Positions 1 to 6,174 of a DNA stretch of 11,296 nucleotides are shown piece by piece; within the stretch, counting starts at the first letter, position 1, and each line of letters opens with the position of its first letter. Made by a program: the position numbers and the translations under genes. The DNA comes from an uncultured Clostridium sp. (GTDB lineage: Bacteria; Bacillota; Clostridia; Lachnospirales; Lachnospiraceae), in NCBI GenBank assembly GCA_900541315.1, contig UQJF01000102.1, positions 1-11,296 on the forward strand. The letters run 5' to 3'. The notes under the pieces are model-generated. The model saw only the letters and a list, made by a program, of their open reading frames with translations. It had not been told where the DNA came from and did no database searches.

Positions 1-160
1 GTTTGGTTCGCAGTTCTGACAATAGGCGGCGCAAGCCCACGAGCAAAGGATTTTCATTCAAATGCGTATCTGTCATGTGCGCCGGTGGCTTTCGAACCTT
101 AGTCAACAATACCCTCAATATGTCATATATCTGCACATTGGGAGTACCTGCTATTTTCAT
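1..160 (-). CDS. Unrecognised partial open frame at the left contig edge
   Basis: A minus-strand frame opens with ATG at 160-158 and stays open for 53 codons to the contig edge. It reads MKIAGTPNVQIYD, later PPAHMTDTHLNENP, and ends in LLSELRTK. I do not recognise it. There is no Shine-Dalgarno sequence before the ATG and an in-frame TGA lies about six codons upstream, so the true start is uncertain. Codon choice (CGA, GCG, ACG, TTG) differs from the genes to the right, and the plus strand is also open over much of the same stretch. The frame may therefore be a chance product of a GC-richer repeat rather than a gene. It lies 13 bases downstream of the broken isocitrate dehydrogenase, in the same direction. 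Confidence 0.25.
   Translation of the reverse strand, partial: MKIAGTPNVQIYDILRVLLTKVRKPPAHMTDTHLNENPLLVGLRRLLSELRTK
5..98. repeat. Nested inverted repeats, possible structured RNA or mobile-element end
   Basis: Two inverted repeats are nested around one centre. The outer arms are GGTTCG (5-10) and CGAACC (93-98); the inner arms are CGGCGCA (27-33) and TGCGCCG (78-84). A further match, AGCC-C-AC (34-40) with GTGGCT (85-90), would form a pseudoknot across the inner stem. The segment is GC-richer than its surroundings and begins four bases from the contig edge, where assemblies often break at multicopy repeats. Which strand would be transcribed cannot be told. I do not recognise the family. 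Confidence 0.4.
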
Positions 161-173
161 ATTTTGTTTATGA

Positions 174-606
174 TTATTTCAACTTTTCAATCGTTTCAAT
201 GATATAATCGATATACTCTTTCGCGCTTGCATCCTCCGTAAAGGTAGTCAGCACCACCTGCTTTTCTGTAGTACATACATCCAGTGCCTTCTCCAGAAGG
301 ATTTTCTTATCTGCGTAACCAATATGAGCCAACAACATTCCAGCTGCACGGATCAGGGAACTTGGATCTGCATATGCGCCTCTGCCATGGCTCATCAGAT
401 ATGGAGCAGTTCCATGGATTGCCTCAAACATGGCATATTTATTGCCGATATTAGAAGAAGAAGCGGTCCCCAGTCCACCCTGATGCTCTGCTGCAATATC
501 AGTTACAATATCACCATACAGGTTTGGAAGTACCACACTACCTCAATGCCCTTGTTAAACTCAGGATCCAGCATCTTTACACACATTGCATCTACTAAAC
601 GTTCCT
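174..606 (-). pseudogene. Isocitrate dehydrogenase, C-terminal fragment, frameshifted
   Basis: The minus strand encodes the C-terminal ~140 residues of an isocitrate/isopropylmalate dehydrogenase-family enzyme, which oxidatively decarboxylates isocitrate to 2-oxoglutarate. The hallmark is VLPNLYGDIVTD, followed by AAEHQGGLGTA, NIGNKYAMFEAIHGTAP and YADPSSLIRAAGM; the frame ends with TAA at 176-174. Upstream, a second frame gives QERLVDAMCVKMLDP then EFNKGIEV, which is the expected preceding segment, so the reading frame changes at about 534-541 (a 2-base excess or 1-base loss in GTAGTGTGGTA). The N-terminal two thirds, with most substrate-binding residues, is missing: at about 605 the sequence switches to a LysR gene. 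It is a fragment, not a working enzyme. IDH is preferred over isopropylmalate dehydrogenase because of the LYGDIVTD and EAIHGTAP wording. No terminator follows it. Confidence 0.85.
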
Positions 607-774
607 GACCATGCCGCCCCGTATCCGCCTAAACAGCTGACAGCCCAGTTCGTTTTCCACATTTTTAAGTCCTCTTGTAAGTGTAGACGGATTTCTGTCC
701 ACACAGGCCGCTGCCACCCGGATGGAACCTGTTCTGGCGATCTGTCTGATAAAAATAAGCTGCTGTTGGTTCAT
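607..774 (-). pseudogene. LysR-family regulator, N-terminal fragment
   Basis: This has an intact 5' end: AAGGAGG (786-780), five bases, then ATG at 774-772. The product starts MNQQQLIFIRQIARTGSI and continues to LGCQLFRRIRGGMV. This is the winged helix-turn-helix DNA-binding domain of a LysR-type regulator, including the GSI...AA...PSTLTR helix pair and the ELGCQLFRR element. After GGMV, where family members read on as LTPEG or similar, three unrelated codons (R-N-V) and a TAG follow, because the sequence has become isocitrate dehydrogenase. About 80% of the usual ~300 residues, including the whole effector domain, is absent. An ATG at 795 in the same frame precedes the ribosome binding site and is not the start. 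It is distinct from the intact LysR gene at 2372-3289. Confidence 0.85.
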
Positions 775-822
775 AGGATCCTCCTTGTGTTTCATACACT
801 TCCGAAATCATTCCTGCGTCTT

Positions 823-831
823 ATTCTACCA
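823..831 (-). promoter_or_regulatory. Extended -10 promoter for the LysR fragment
   Basis: On the minus strand TGG-TAGAAT (831-823) is a TGn extended -10 element. It places the transcript start near 816, about 42 bases before the ATG at 774. No good -35 is visible at 17 bases, which is common for extended -10 promoters. Confidence 0.4.
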
Positions 832-858
832 TATATTATCCCAACTTCCCAGACCTGC

Positions 859-899
859 AAAAAACAGGCGCATCTTCCTGTTGCGAAAGAATACGCCTG
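859..899 (-). terminator. Terminator of metY
   Basis: Downstream of the metY stop on the minus strand, CAGGCG (899-894) pairs with CGCCTG (870-865) and is followed directly by six T (864-859). Weaker inner pairing (ATTCTT with AAGAT) can extend the stem. It separates metY from the LysR fragment. Confidence 0.75.
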
Positions 900-929
900 C
901 TTTTCATTCACTTGCCTTACTACGCCATT

Positions 930-2240
930 TTATTTTGCTACAGCCTTAAATGCCTCATCCAGATCTTCGATGATATCATCAATATTCTCAGTACCGATGG
1001 AAAGACGGATGGTGTTCGGGTAAATTCCCTGTTCTTTCAGTTCTTCCTCTGTCAGCTGTGCATGAGTAGTAGAAGCCGGATGGATGACCAGAGACTTAAC
1101 ATCTGCTACATTTGCAAGTAAGGAGAACAGCTCCAGATTGTCAATGAAGTCCTTTGCCTTCTGTGCATCGCCCTTAATCTCAAAGGTGAAGATAGAGCCG
1201 CCGCCATTTGGGAAATATTTCTTGTACAGTTTCTGCTGCTCCGGATCATTGGATACAGATGGATGATGAACTTTTTCTACCTGTGGATGATTATTTAAGT
1301 ACTGAACTACCTTCAGCGCATTCTCTACATGACGCTCTACGCGAAGAGACAGTGTTTCCAGTCCCTGCAGGAAGAAGAATGCATGGAATGGAGATAAAGT
1401 TGCACCGGTATCACGAAGTAAGATAGCGCGGATCTTTGTAACAAATGCTGCCGGTCCTACTGCCTTTACAAAGCTTACTCCATGGTAGCTTGGGTTTGGC
1501 TCAACTAAGGATGGGAACTTGCCGCTTGCTTCCCAGTCAAACTTACCGCTGTCTACGATCACACCGCCAATGGTGGTTCCATGTCCGCCAATGAACTTAG
1601 TAGCTGAGTGTACAACGATATCTGCGCCGTATTCAATCGGGCGTACCAGATATGGGGTTGCAAAGGTATTGTCAACTACTAACGGGATCTTATGTGCATG
1701 TGCGATCTGTGCCAGTCTTTCAATATCAACTACATCAGAGTTAGGATTTCCCAGAGTTTCTACATGGATAGCCTTTGTGTTTTCCTGAATCGCTGCCTCA
1801 ACCTGCTCATAATTAAATGGATCAACGAAAGTGGTCTTGATACCATACTCTGGAAGAGTGTGGGCAAACAGGTTATATGTACCACCGTAAATGTTCTCAG
1901 CTGCTACAATGTGATCACCTGCATGTGCCAGGTTCTGGAAGGTATATGCAATAGCTGCTGCACCGGAAGCTACTGCTAAAGCTGCAACGCCACCCTCTAA
2001 GGCTGCAATTCTCTTTTCAAATACATCTTCTGTTGGGTTGGTCAGACGTCCGTAAATATTTCCGGCATCGGTCAGTCCAAATCTTGCTGCTGCATGATCG
2101 CAGTTGCGGAATACATAGGAAGAAGTCTGATAGATCGGTACAGCTCTTGCGTCAGTTACCGGATCTGGCTGTTCCTGTCCTACATGAAGCTGTAATGTTT
2201 CGAATTTAAAGTTTCTTTCATCATAAGATTTCTTTCCCAT
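930..2240 (-). CDS. metY: O-acetylhomoserine sulfhydrylase (O-acetylhomoserine aminocarboxypropyltransferase)
   Basis: This 436-residue cytosolic PLP enzyme of the Cys/Met-metabolism family condenses O-acetylhomoserine with sulfide to make homocysteine, the direct sulfhydrylation route to methionine. The sequence shows FKFETLQLHVGQ at residues 12-23, VPIYQTSSYVF at 34-44, the NIYGRLTNPT motif at 61-70, ASGAAAI at 91-97, VVDNTFATPYL at 188-198 with the cofactor-ring Asp190, and the PLP lysine Lys215 in HSATKFIGGHGTT. It ends with RLSIGTENIDDI, and its length is normal for MetY. The longer insertions and KFETLQLH start favour MetY over cystathionine synthase or lyase. AGGAGG lies seven bases before the ATG. 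The leader is only about 66 bases and shows no SAM-I riboswitch or T-box, so control probably comes from a protein, with the adjacent LysR gene the obvious candidate (inference). Confidence 0.93.
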   Translation of the reverse strand: MGKKSYDERNFKFETLQLHVGQEQPDPVTDARAVPIYQTSSYVFRNCDHAAARFGLTDAGNIYGRLTNPTEDVFEKRIAALEGGVAALAVASGAAAIAYTFQNLAHAGDHIVAAENIYGGTYNLFAHTLPEYGIKTTFVDPFNYEQVEAAIQENTKAIHVETLGNPNSDVVDIERLAQIAHAHKIPLVVDNTFATPYLVRPIEYGADIVVHSATKFIGGHGTTIGGVIVDSGKFDWEASGKFPSLVEPNPSYHGVSFVKAVGPAAFVTKIRAILLRDTGATLSPFHAFFFLQGLETLSLRVERHVENALKVVQYLNNHPQVEKVHHPSVSNDPEQQKLYKKYFPNGGGSIFTFEIKGDAQKAKDFIDNLELFSLLANVADVKSLVIHPASTTHAQLTEEELKEQGIYPNTIRLSIGTENIDDIIEDLDEAFKAVAK

Positions 2241-2312
2241 ATTATTGTCCTCCTGAATAAAAATAAATCAGTCATTTACCTACTGTTTTGATTCGTTTTT
2301 GTTTATGGACAA

Positions 2313-2341
2313 ATAATAGCATCTCTTTTTTCATCTGTCTA
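2313..2341 (-). promoter_or_regulatory. Sigma-A-type promoter of metY
   Basis: The minus strand carries TAGACA (2341-2336), a 17-base spacer and TATTAT (2318-2313), each one base from consensus. The transcript should start near 2306, about 66 bases before the metY ATG. The -35 lies just beyond the T-run of the lysR terminator, so metY is an independent unit. Confidence 0.7.
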
Positions 2342-2347
2342 ATACAC

Positions 2348-2386
2348 AAAAAAAAGAGCCAGCTATAGTTTTTACCTATAGCTGGC
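2348..2386 (-). terminator. Terminator of lysR, overlapping its stop codon; possible LysR operator
   Basis: GCCAGCTATAG (2358-2368) and CTATAGCTGGC (2376-2386) form a perfect 11-base-pair stem with a 7-base loop. On the minus strand TC and eight T (2355-2348) follow. The lysR TAA stop (2374-2372) lies in the loop, so the last codons form one arm. The core TAG-N7-CTA fits the LysR-family T-N11-A box and is centred about 66 bases upstream of the predicted metY start. Confidence 0.85.
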
Positions 2387-3289
2387 GTCTTCATTTTTAT
2401 ATTTACGTATCTCATCCAGATATTTCTGCCCCAATGGGCTGATGGCCACACCTTTGCGGCATAAATACCCAATGGTCATCACCTCATCGGATTGTAATGG
2501 CACAGCACAGTAATCACCGCCGTTTAACTCCTCACATATAATACCTGAACAAAGAGTATAGCCATTTAAACCTTTCATCAGGTTTAACATGGTAGCACGG
2601 TCATTTGCACGGATCAGCTGCTTATATTCATAGGTAGAAAGCACTTCTTCCGCAAAATAAAAGGAATTATTATTCCCCTGTTCAAAAGCCAGACATGGAT
2701 ACGGCTGCAGATCATCCATAGTAACCGAAGCTCTGGATGCCAGTGGATTTCCCTTCCACATATAAGCATAGATCCCACAGTCTAAGAGCCTGTGAAATTC
2801 CAGCCCGAACTCTGTAAACAGCTTTGTCAGTACCTTGCTGTTAAAATCATTAAGATATAAAATACCGATCTCACTTTTAAAATTCTTTACATCCTCGATC
2901 ACTTCATATGTTTTGGTCTCATGAACTGCAAACTCATACTTGTCCATTCCAAACTGACGCACCATTTCCACAAAGGCCTGGACAGCAAAGGAATAATGCT
3001 GCATAGACACACTGAATTTCTTGCGCACATTTTCTTTTTCAATGTACTTTGACTCGATCAGACGGTACTGCTCCACCACCTGCCTGGCATAGCCTAAAAA
3101 TTCCTCCCCTTCCGGTGTCACGGTAATACCCCGGTTTGTACGTTTAAAAAGCTCTATGCCGATCTCATTTTCCAGCTCTTTAACAGATGCAGAAAGACTT
3201 GGCTGTGTGATAAACAGACTTCGGGCTGCTTCGTTCATAGACTTGGTATCTGCCACTGCAATGGCATACTTCATCTGCATTAAGGTCAT
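2372..3289 (-). CDS. LysR-type transcriptional regulator
   Basis: This full-length LysR-family protein has 305 residues, the usual size. Residues 1-60 form the winged helix-turn-helix (MKYAIAVADTKSMNEAARSL, ITQPSLSASVKELENEIG, LFKRTNRGITVTPEGEEFL). A linker helix runs to about 90, and the remainder is the periplasmic-binding-protein-like effector domain. The segment GYTLCSGIICEELNGGDY near residue 245 and the PLGQKYLDEIRKY tail fit that fold. The ligand cannot be read from the sequence. AAAGGAG lies seven bases before the ATG at 3289. metY starts 132 bases downstream on the same strand, so sulfur metabolism (O-acetylserine/O-acetylhomoserine, or sulfide status) is the likely signal by context only. 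The promoter contains a symmetric operator, which suggests repression by itself or another regulator. The stop codon sits inside the terminator loop. Confidence 0.92.
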   Translation of the reverse strand: MTLMQMKYAIAVADTKSMNEAARSLFITQPSLSASVKELENEIGIELFKRTNRGITVTPEGEEFLGYARQVVEQYRLIESKYIEKENVRKKFSVSMQHYSFAVQAFVEMVRQFGMDKYEFAVHETKTYEVIEDVKNFKSEIGILYLNDFNSKVLTKLFTEFGLEFHRLLDCGIYAYMWKGNPLASRASVTMDDLQPYPCLAFEQGNNNSFYFAEEVLSTYEYKQLIRANDRATMLNLMKGLNGYTLCSGIICEELNGGDYCAVPLQSDEVMTIGYLCRKGVAISPLGQKYLDEIRKYKNEDASYR

Positions 3290-3341
3290 TTTTTTTACTC
3301 CTTTATAATCAGCACGTATCTCTTATATATTTATGGCTTTC

Positions 3342-3370
3342 ATTTTATGACAACCAGATAATGTTGTCAA
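3342..3370 (-). promoter_or_regulatory. Strong sigma-A-type promoter of lysR
   Basis: Consensus TTGACA (3370-3365) is followed by a 17-base spacer and TAAAAT (3347-3342) on the minus strand. The start should fall near 3335, about 46 bases before the ATG. A weaker candidate further upstream is TTGCTT (3500-3495), 17 bases, TATAAA (3477-3472). Confidence 0.8.
3348..3369. promoter_or_regulatory. Inverted-repeat operator filling the lysR promoter spacer
   Basis: TGACAAC (3348-3354), 8 bases, GTTGTCA (3363-3369) is a perfect 7+7 inverted repeat. It covers most of the -35 element and the whole spacer up to the -10, so a bound dimer would block RNA polymerase. The binding protein is unknown; LysR autoregulation is possible but not shown. 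Confidence 0.55.
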
Positions 3371-3628
3371 CGCATGCTTTGTACTCTTTTAACACGGGTA
3401 TCATTCACATTTCGTTCATAAATCATTCAAAAAAGTGTTACACAATGAACATGATTTCTTCATCTTTCCTTTTTATACTTTAGTCATAGATGAGAAGCAA
3501 GAAAACAAGCTAAAAACCTCATCCCTTGAAAATTTTTAATACCTAACTAAGCTTACAAGATTTTTTTCATAATACTCGAGCTGGTAAGATTTTATCAGCT
3601 CTCCTCCCTTTTAATAATACTTTTTTCC
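3371..3628. other. AT-rich non-coding stretch with hairpins; no gene recognised
   Basis: This stretch holds no convincing gene. It contains GATGAG (3489-3494) with CTCATC (3518-3523), the palindrome TAAGCTTA, and a hairpin at 3578-3601. A plus-strand -10-like TATACT (3474-3479) and the shared terminator at 3629-3665 would bound an RNA of about 180 bases, but the -35 is poor. A 15-codon minus-strand frame at 3463-3416 (MKKSCSLC) is preceded by AAGGA at poor spacing and is probably chance. Confidence 0.4.
3578..3601 (+). repeat. Hairpin GAGCTG/CAGCTC without a T-run
   Basis: GAGCTGGTAA and TTATCAGCTC pair over ten positions with one G-T wobble and a 4-base GATT loop. No uninterrupted T-run follows (TCCTCCCTTTT), so it is at best a weak plus-strand terminator or part of an RNA fold. 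Confidence 0.45.
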
Positions 3629-3665
3629 AAAAAAAACACATCACTTGACGTGAGGTGTTTTTTTT
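3629..3665. terminator. Bidirectional terminator overlapping the AGCS stop codon
   Basis: CACATCAC (3637-3644) pairs with GTGAGGTG (3650-3657) with one A-G mismatch and a TTGAC loop. Eight A (3629-3636) precede and eight T (3658-3665) follow, so the hairpin can end transcription in either direction. The symporter TGA (3643-3641) lies in the stem. Confidence 0.8.
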
Positions 3666-5041
3666 GTGGTGTTAAAAAGGTCTGAATGATCTGGAATGCA
3701 AACCTCTCCGGATAAAAATAATAAAGCCGTCAGGTTAAAAAATGCCATCAAGCCGTTCCAGAGATCCGATAACATCCATATTGCCTCCAGCCGGATACAG
3801 CCACCAGCAAATACTGCCAGTAAAAACAAAATGGGATAAAGTATATGTAAATGTAAAATCCCTGTTTTTTCTTTTAAATACACTACAGCCTGCTGTCCAA
3901 GATAATACCATGCGATCACTGTTGCAAAAGCAAATACTACCATGGAAACACTGATAAACCATTTACCCACTATCCCTGATCTGGCAGAAAAGCAGGCAGC
4001 AGCCAAAGCCGCTCCTGTAAGAGAAAACGTCTCTATATCACCTTGTGACGTACACAAAATAACCAGTGCCGTAAGCGTACACAATACCACTGTATCAAAA
4101 AACACCTCAAACATGGCCCACATTCCCTGCTCCCAGGGTGTTGTGTGTTCTGCCGGACCATGAAGGACTGCTAGAGTACCAAGCCCCGCCTCATTGGAAA
4201 ACACACCTCTGGATATACCATAGCGCAGACTTTTGCTGATGCCAAAACCTGCGATTCCGCCGGAAATCTGCCGGATCCCAAAAGCAGACTGGAAAATCCT
4301 TAAAAACACATCTGGTATGCGGTCTGCGCATAATAAAAGTACCAGCAGGGAAAATAAAATATAGATCCCCGATGCCAGCGGCAGAAGGCACTCCGCTGCT
4401 TTTCCTATGCGTTTTATCCCGCCTAAGACCACTGCTCCTGTAAGCAAAGCCAGAATACCGCTTCCTAAAGCCGATGGTATCCCCCAGGTAAATTCCAGTG
4501 TTTCTGCAGCAGAATTCGCCTGTACCATGCTCCCCATCCCAAGGGCACATAAAAAGCAGAAAAAACTGTATCCCACTGCCATGAATGGGATCCCCAGTCC
4601 TTTTTCCATATAAATAAAAGGACCACAGACCCATTTACCCCTATTATCTTTAAAGCGGTACCGGCATCCCAGATAGGTCTCACCATAAGCAGTTGCCATA
4701 CCCACCAGCGCAGAGATCCACATCCAGAACACTGCCCCCGGGCCGCCAGATACAATGGCAGCAGCTACACCTGCAATATTGCCGGTCCCTACCGTTGCCG
4801 CCAGGGCAGTACAGACTGACTGGAATTGCGTGATTCCAAGATGCCCTGCATTATTAACTGCCTTTTCATCATGCCCCCGGCCGTGTTCCCATAAGCTTCC
4901 CCAGGTTGACTTCCACCAATATTTAAATCCCAGTATTTGAAAAAAATGACAGCGTACAGACAACACCAGTCCCACAATAAGAAATATCCCCACAGTCCAC
5001 GGCCCCCATATGATCCCGTGGGCCATTTCCAGAATTTTCAC
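3641..5041 (-). CDS. AGCS-family sodium:alanine/glycine symporter
   Basis: This 466-residue polytopic membrane carrier belongs to the alanine/glycine:cation symporter family, which imports small neutral amino acids with sodium. About eleven hydrophobic segments are visible. Family hallmarks are QSVCTALAATVGTGNIAGVA at residues 74-93, GPGAVFWMWISALVGMATAYGE at about 100-121, the ISRGVFSNEAGLG block at 276-288, then EQGMWAMFEVFFDT and CTLTALVIL. In this family GNIAGV and FSNEAGLG belong to the substrate and ion site, and both are intact. The start is GTG at 5041, six bases after AGGAG. An out-of-frame ATG overlaps it as ATGTGA, an immediate start-stop that may lower initiation. No convincing promoter was found in the 136 bases shared with the divergent phospholipase-like gene. 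The gene ends inside its own terminator. Confidence 0.93.
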   Translation of the reverse strand: MKILEMAHGIIWGPWTVGIFLIVGLVLSVRCHFFQILGFKYWWKSTWGSLWEHGRGHDEKAVNNAGHLGITQFQSVCTALAATVGTGNIAGVAAAIVSGGPGAVFWMWISALVGMATAYGETYLGCRYRFKDNRGKWVCGPFIYMEKGLGIPFMAVGYSFFCFLCALGMGSMVQANSAAETLEFTWGIPSALGSGILALLTGAVVLGGIKRIGKAAECLLPLASGIYILFSLLVLLLCADRIPDVFLRIFQSAFGIRQISGGIAGFGISKSLRYGISRGVFSNEAGLGTLAVLHGPAEHTTPWEQGMWAMFEVFFDTVVLCTLTALVILCTSQGDIETFSLTGAALAAACFSARSGIVGKWFISVSMVVFAFATVIAWYYLGQQAVVYLKEKTGILHLHILYPILFLLAVFAGGCIRLEAIWMLSDLWNGLMAFFNLTALLFLSGEVCIPDHSDLFNTTKKTPHVK

Positions 5042-5125
5042 ATGCAGCTCCTAATAATATAATCCTCTTACTGAGGTTTTTATGCACTGTTTTTCTCTTC
5101 TATGCCTGCTTTATCCACAAATATA

Positions 5126-5134
5126 TGGTATGAT
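5126..5134 (+). promoter_or_regulatory. Extended -10 promoter of the phospholipase-like gene
   Basis: TGG-TATGAT (5126-5134) is an extended -10 element. The -35 region (CTGCTT, 5106-5111) is poor, as extended -10 promoters tolerate. Transcription would begin near 5141, 37 bases before the ATG. Confidence 0.5.
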
Positions 5135-5177
5135 ATAGATAACAGAATTTTTTAACCCCCTGAAAGGAGGCATTTAC

Positions 5178-6164
5178 ATGCCCGGCTTCACTACCCACTA
5201 TATTTTAGGCATGAAGGCATACAACGACATGCCTCAGAACAACCTTAAATTTATCATTGCAAAATACCGCTGGCTTTACCAGCTTGGTCTTCAGGGACCG
5301 GATATGTTTTTCTATAACCTGCCTATCCTGCGCCACCGGGATCATCGCAATATCGGCTCCTATATGCATGAACACCATGTAAACGACTTTTTCCGTTGTG
5401 CCTTCACCCGCCTTTCAAAGATCGAATCCAGACAGCAGCGTGAGGAAGGTTTTGCTTTCTTGTGCGGTTTTATCAGCCATTATATTGGTGATTCTATCTG
5501 CCACCCTTATGTTTATGGCCGCATCCACTATGACGCAGAGCATCCCACTGCTGCCTGTCACGGCTTACACGCCAAACTGGAAAATGACATTGATGCCCTG
5601 TTATTGATGAAATATAAAAAGAAAAAGCCGTCCCAGTTCAACCAGGCGGCTACGATCTGTTTAAATGGCATGGAGACACAGTTTATCTCCCGTTTCCTCT
5701 CCTCCTGCTTAAATGATGCTTTCTATCCTTTAAGCAGCAAAAATCATTATCAGGTATCTCCGGGCATGATCCACCGTTCTATCCTTGCGCTGCGGTTCGG
5801 CTGCCGCACGCTTTCTGACCCATACAGCAGAAAAAAGAACCGGATCGAATACGTAGAATCCCTGTTTTTACGAAATCCTTTAGCTTCCAGCAAAATGGTA
5901 ACGGATGTGGTCGAAGATCCGGTCTGGAGCCTGAACCTGCGCCATGAGACCTGGTGCAATCCCTGGGATAAGAGCATCGCTTCCAAAGCCTCTTTCCCAA
6001 ACCTGTTCCGCCAGTGTCTGATGAAACATGCCGCCATCTATTACATGATCAACACTTTGATAGAAGGAAAAAATATTCGCCCAGCATCCTTTGACCGGAT
6101 ACTGGACGAACTTGGAAATTATTCTTATCACAGCGGTCTTCCCTGTAACGATGAAGAACACTGA
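5178..6164 (+). CDS. Zinc-dependent phospholipase C-family protein, apparently cytoplasmic
   Basis: This 328-residue protein resembles the zinc-dependent phospholipase C/S1-P1 nuclease fold. The signs are LGLQGPDMFFY at residues 36-46, a His cluster MHEHHVNDFF at 63-72, the central GFISHYIGDSICHPYVYGR at 97-115 (His101, Asp105 and His109 are probable zinc ligands), and CHGLHAKLENDID at 127-139. Secreted bacterial phospholipase C enzymes carry an N-terminal export signal with the mature chain starting at a zinc-binding Trp. Here there is none: the protein begins MPGFTTHYILG and should stay in the cytoplasm. Many Firmicutes encode such proteins with no known substrate, so hydrolysis of phospholipid or another phosphoester is only a family-based guess. 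GAAAGGAGG lies seven bases before the ATG. The gene ends ten bases from the stop of the convergent hydrolase gene, with no terminator between them. Confidence 0.8.
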   Translation: MPGFTTHYILGMKAYNDMPQNNLKFIIAKYRWLYQLGLQGPDMFFYNLPILRHRDHRNIGSYMHEHHVNDFFRCAFTRLSKIESRQQREEGFAFLCGFISHYIGDSICHPYVYGRIHYDAEHPTAACHGLHAKLENDIDALLLMKYKKKKPSQFNQAATICLNGMETQFISRFLSSCLNDAFYPLSSKNHYQVSPGMIHRSILALRFGCRTLSDPYSRKKNRIEYVESLFLRNPLASSKMVTDVVEDPVWSLNLRHETWCNPWDKSIASKASFPNLFRQCLMKHAAIYYMINTLIEGKNIRPASFDRILDELGNYSYHSGLPCNDEEH

Positions 6165-6174
6165 TCTTTTAATT

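Noticed and set aside
87..98. GGCTTTCGAACC resembling the T-arm of a tRNA on the minus strand
   Set aside because: No acceptor, D or anticodon arms with the right spacing follow on the minus strand.
595..795. A functional short LysR-like DNA-binding protein
   Set aside because: Its end is made of foreign dehydrogenase sequence and the effector domain is missing; a working regulator is unlikely, although expression cannot be excluded.
324..1121. Plus-strand open frames opposite the idh and lysR fragments and metY
   Set aside because: They lack ribosome binding sites and family similarity, and the minus strand carries clear protein motifs in the same bases.
2241..2306. SAM riboswitch or T-box in the metY leader
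   Set aside because: The leader is about 66 bases, AT-rich and unstructured; neither the SAM-I core nor a T-box sequence is visible.
5064..5081. CCTC-TTACT-GAGG followed by five T as a plus-strand terminator
   Set aside because: The stem is only four pairs and no plus-strand gene precedes it.
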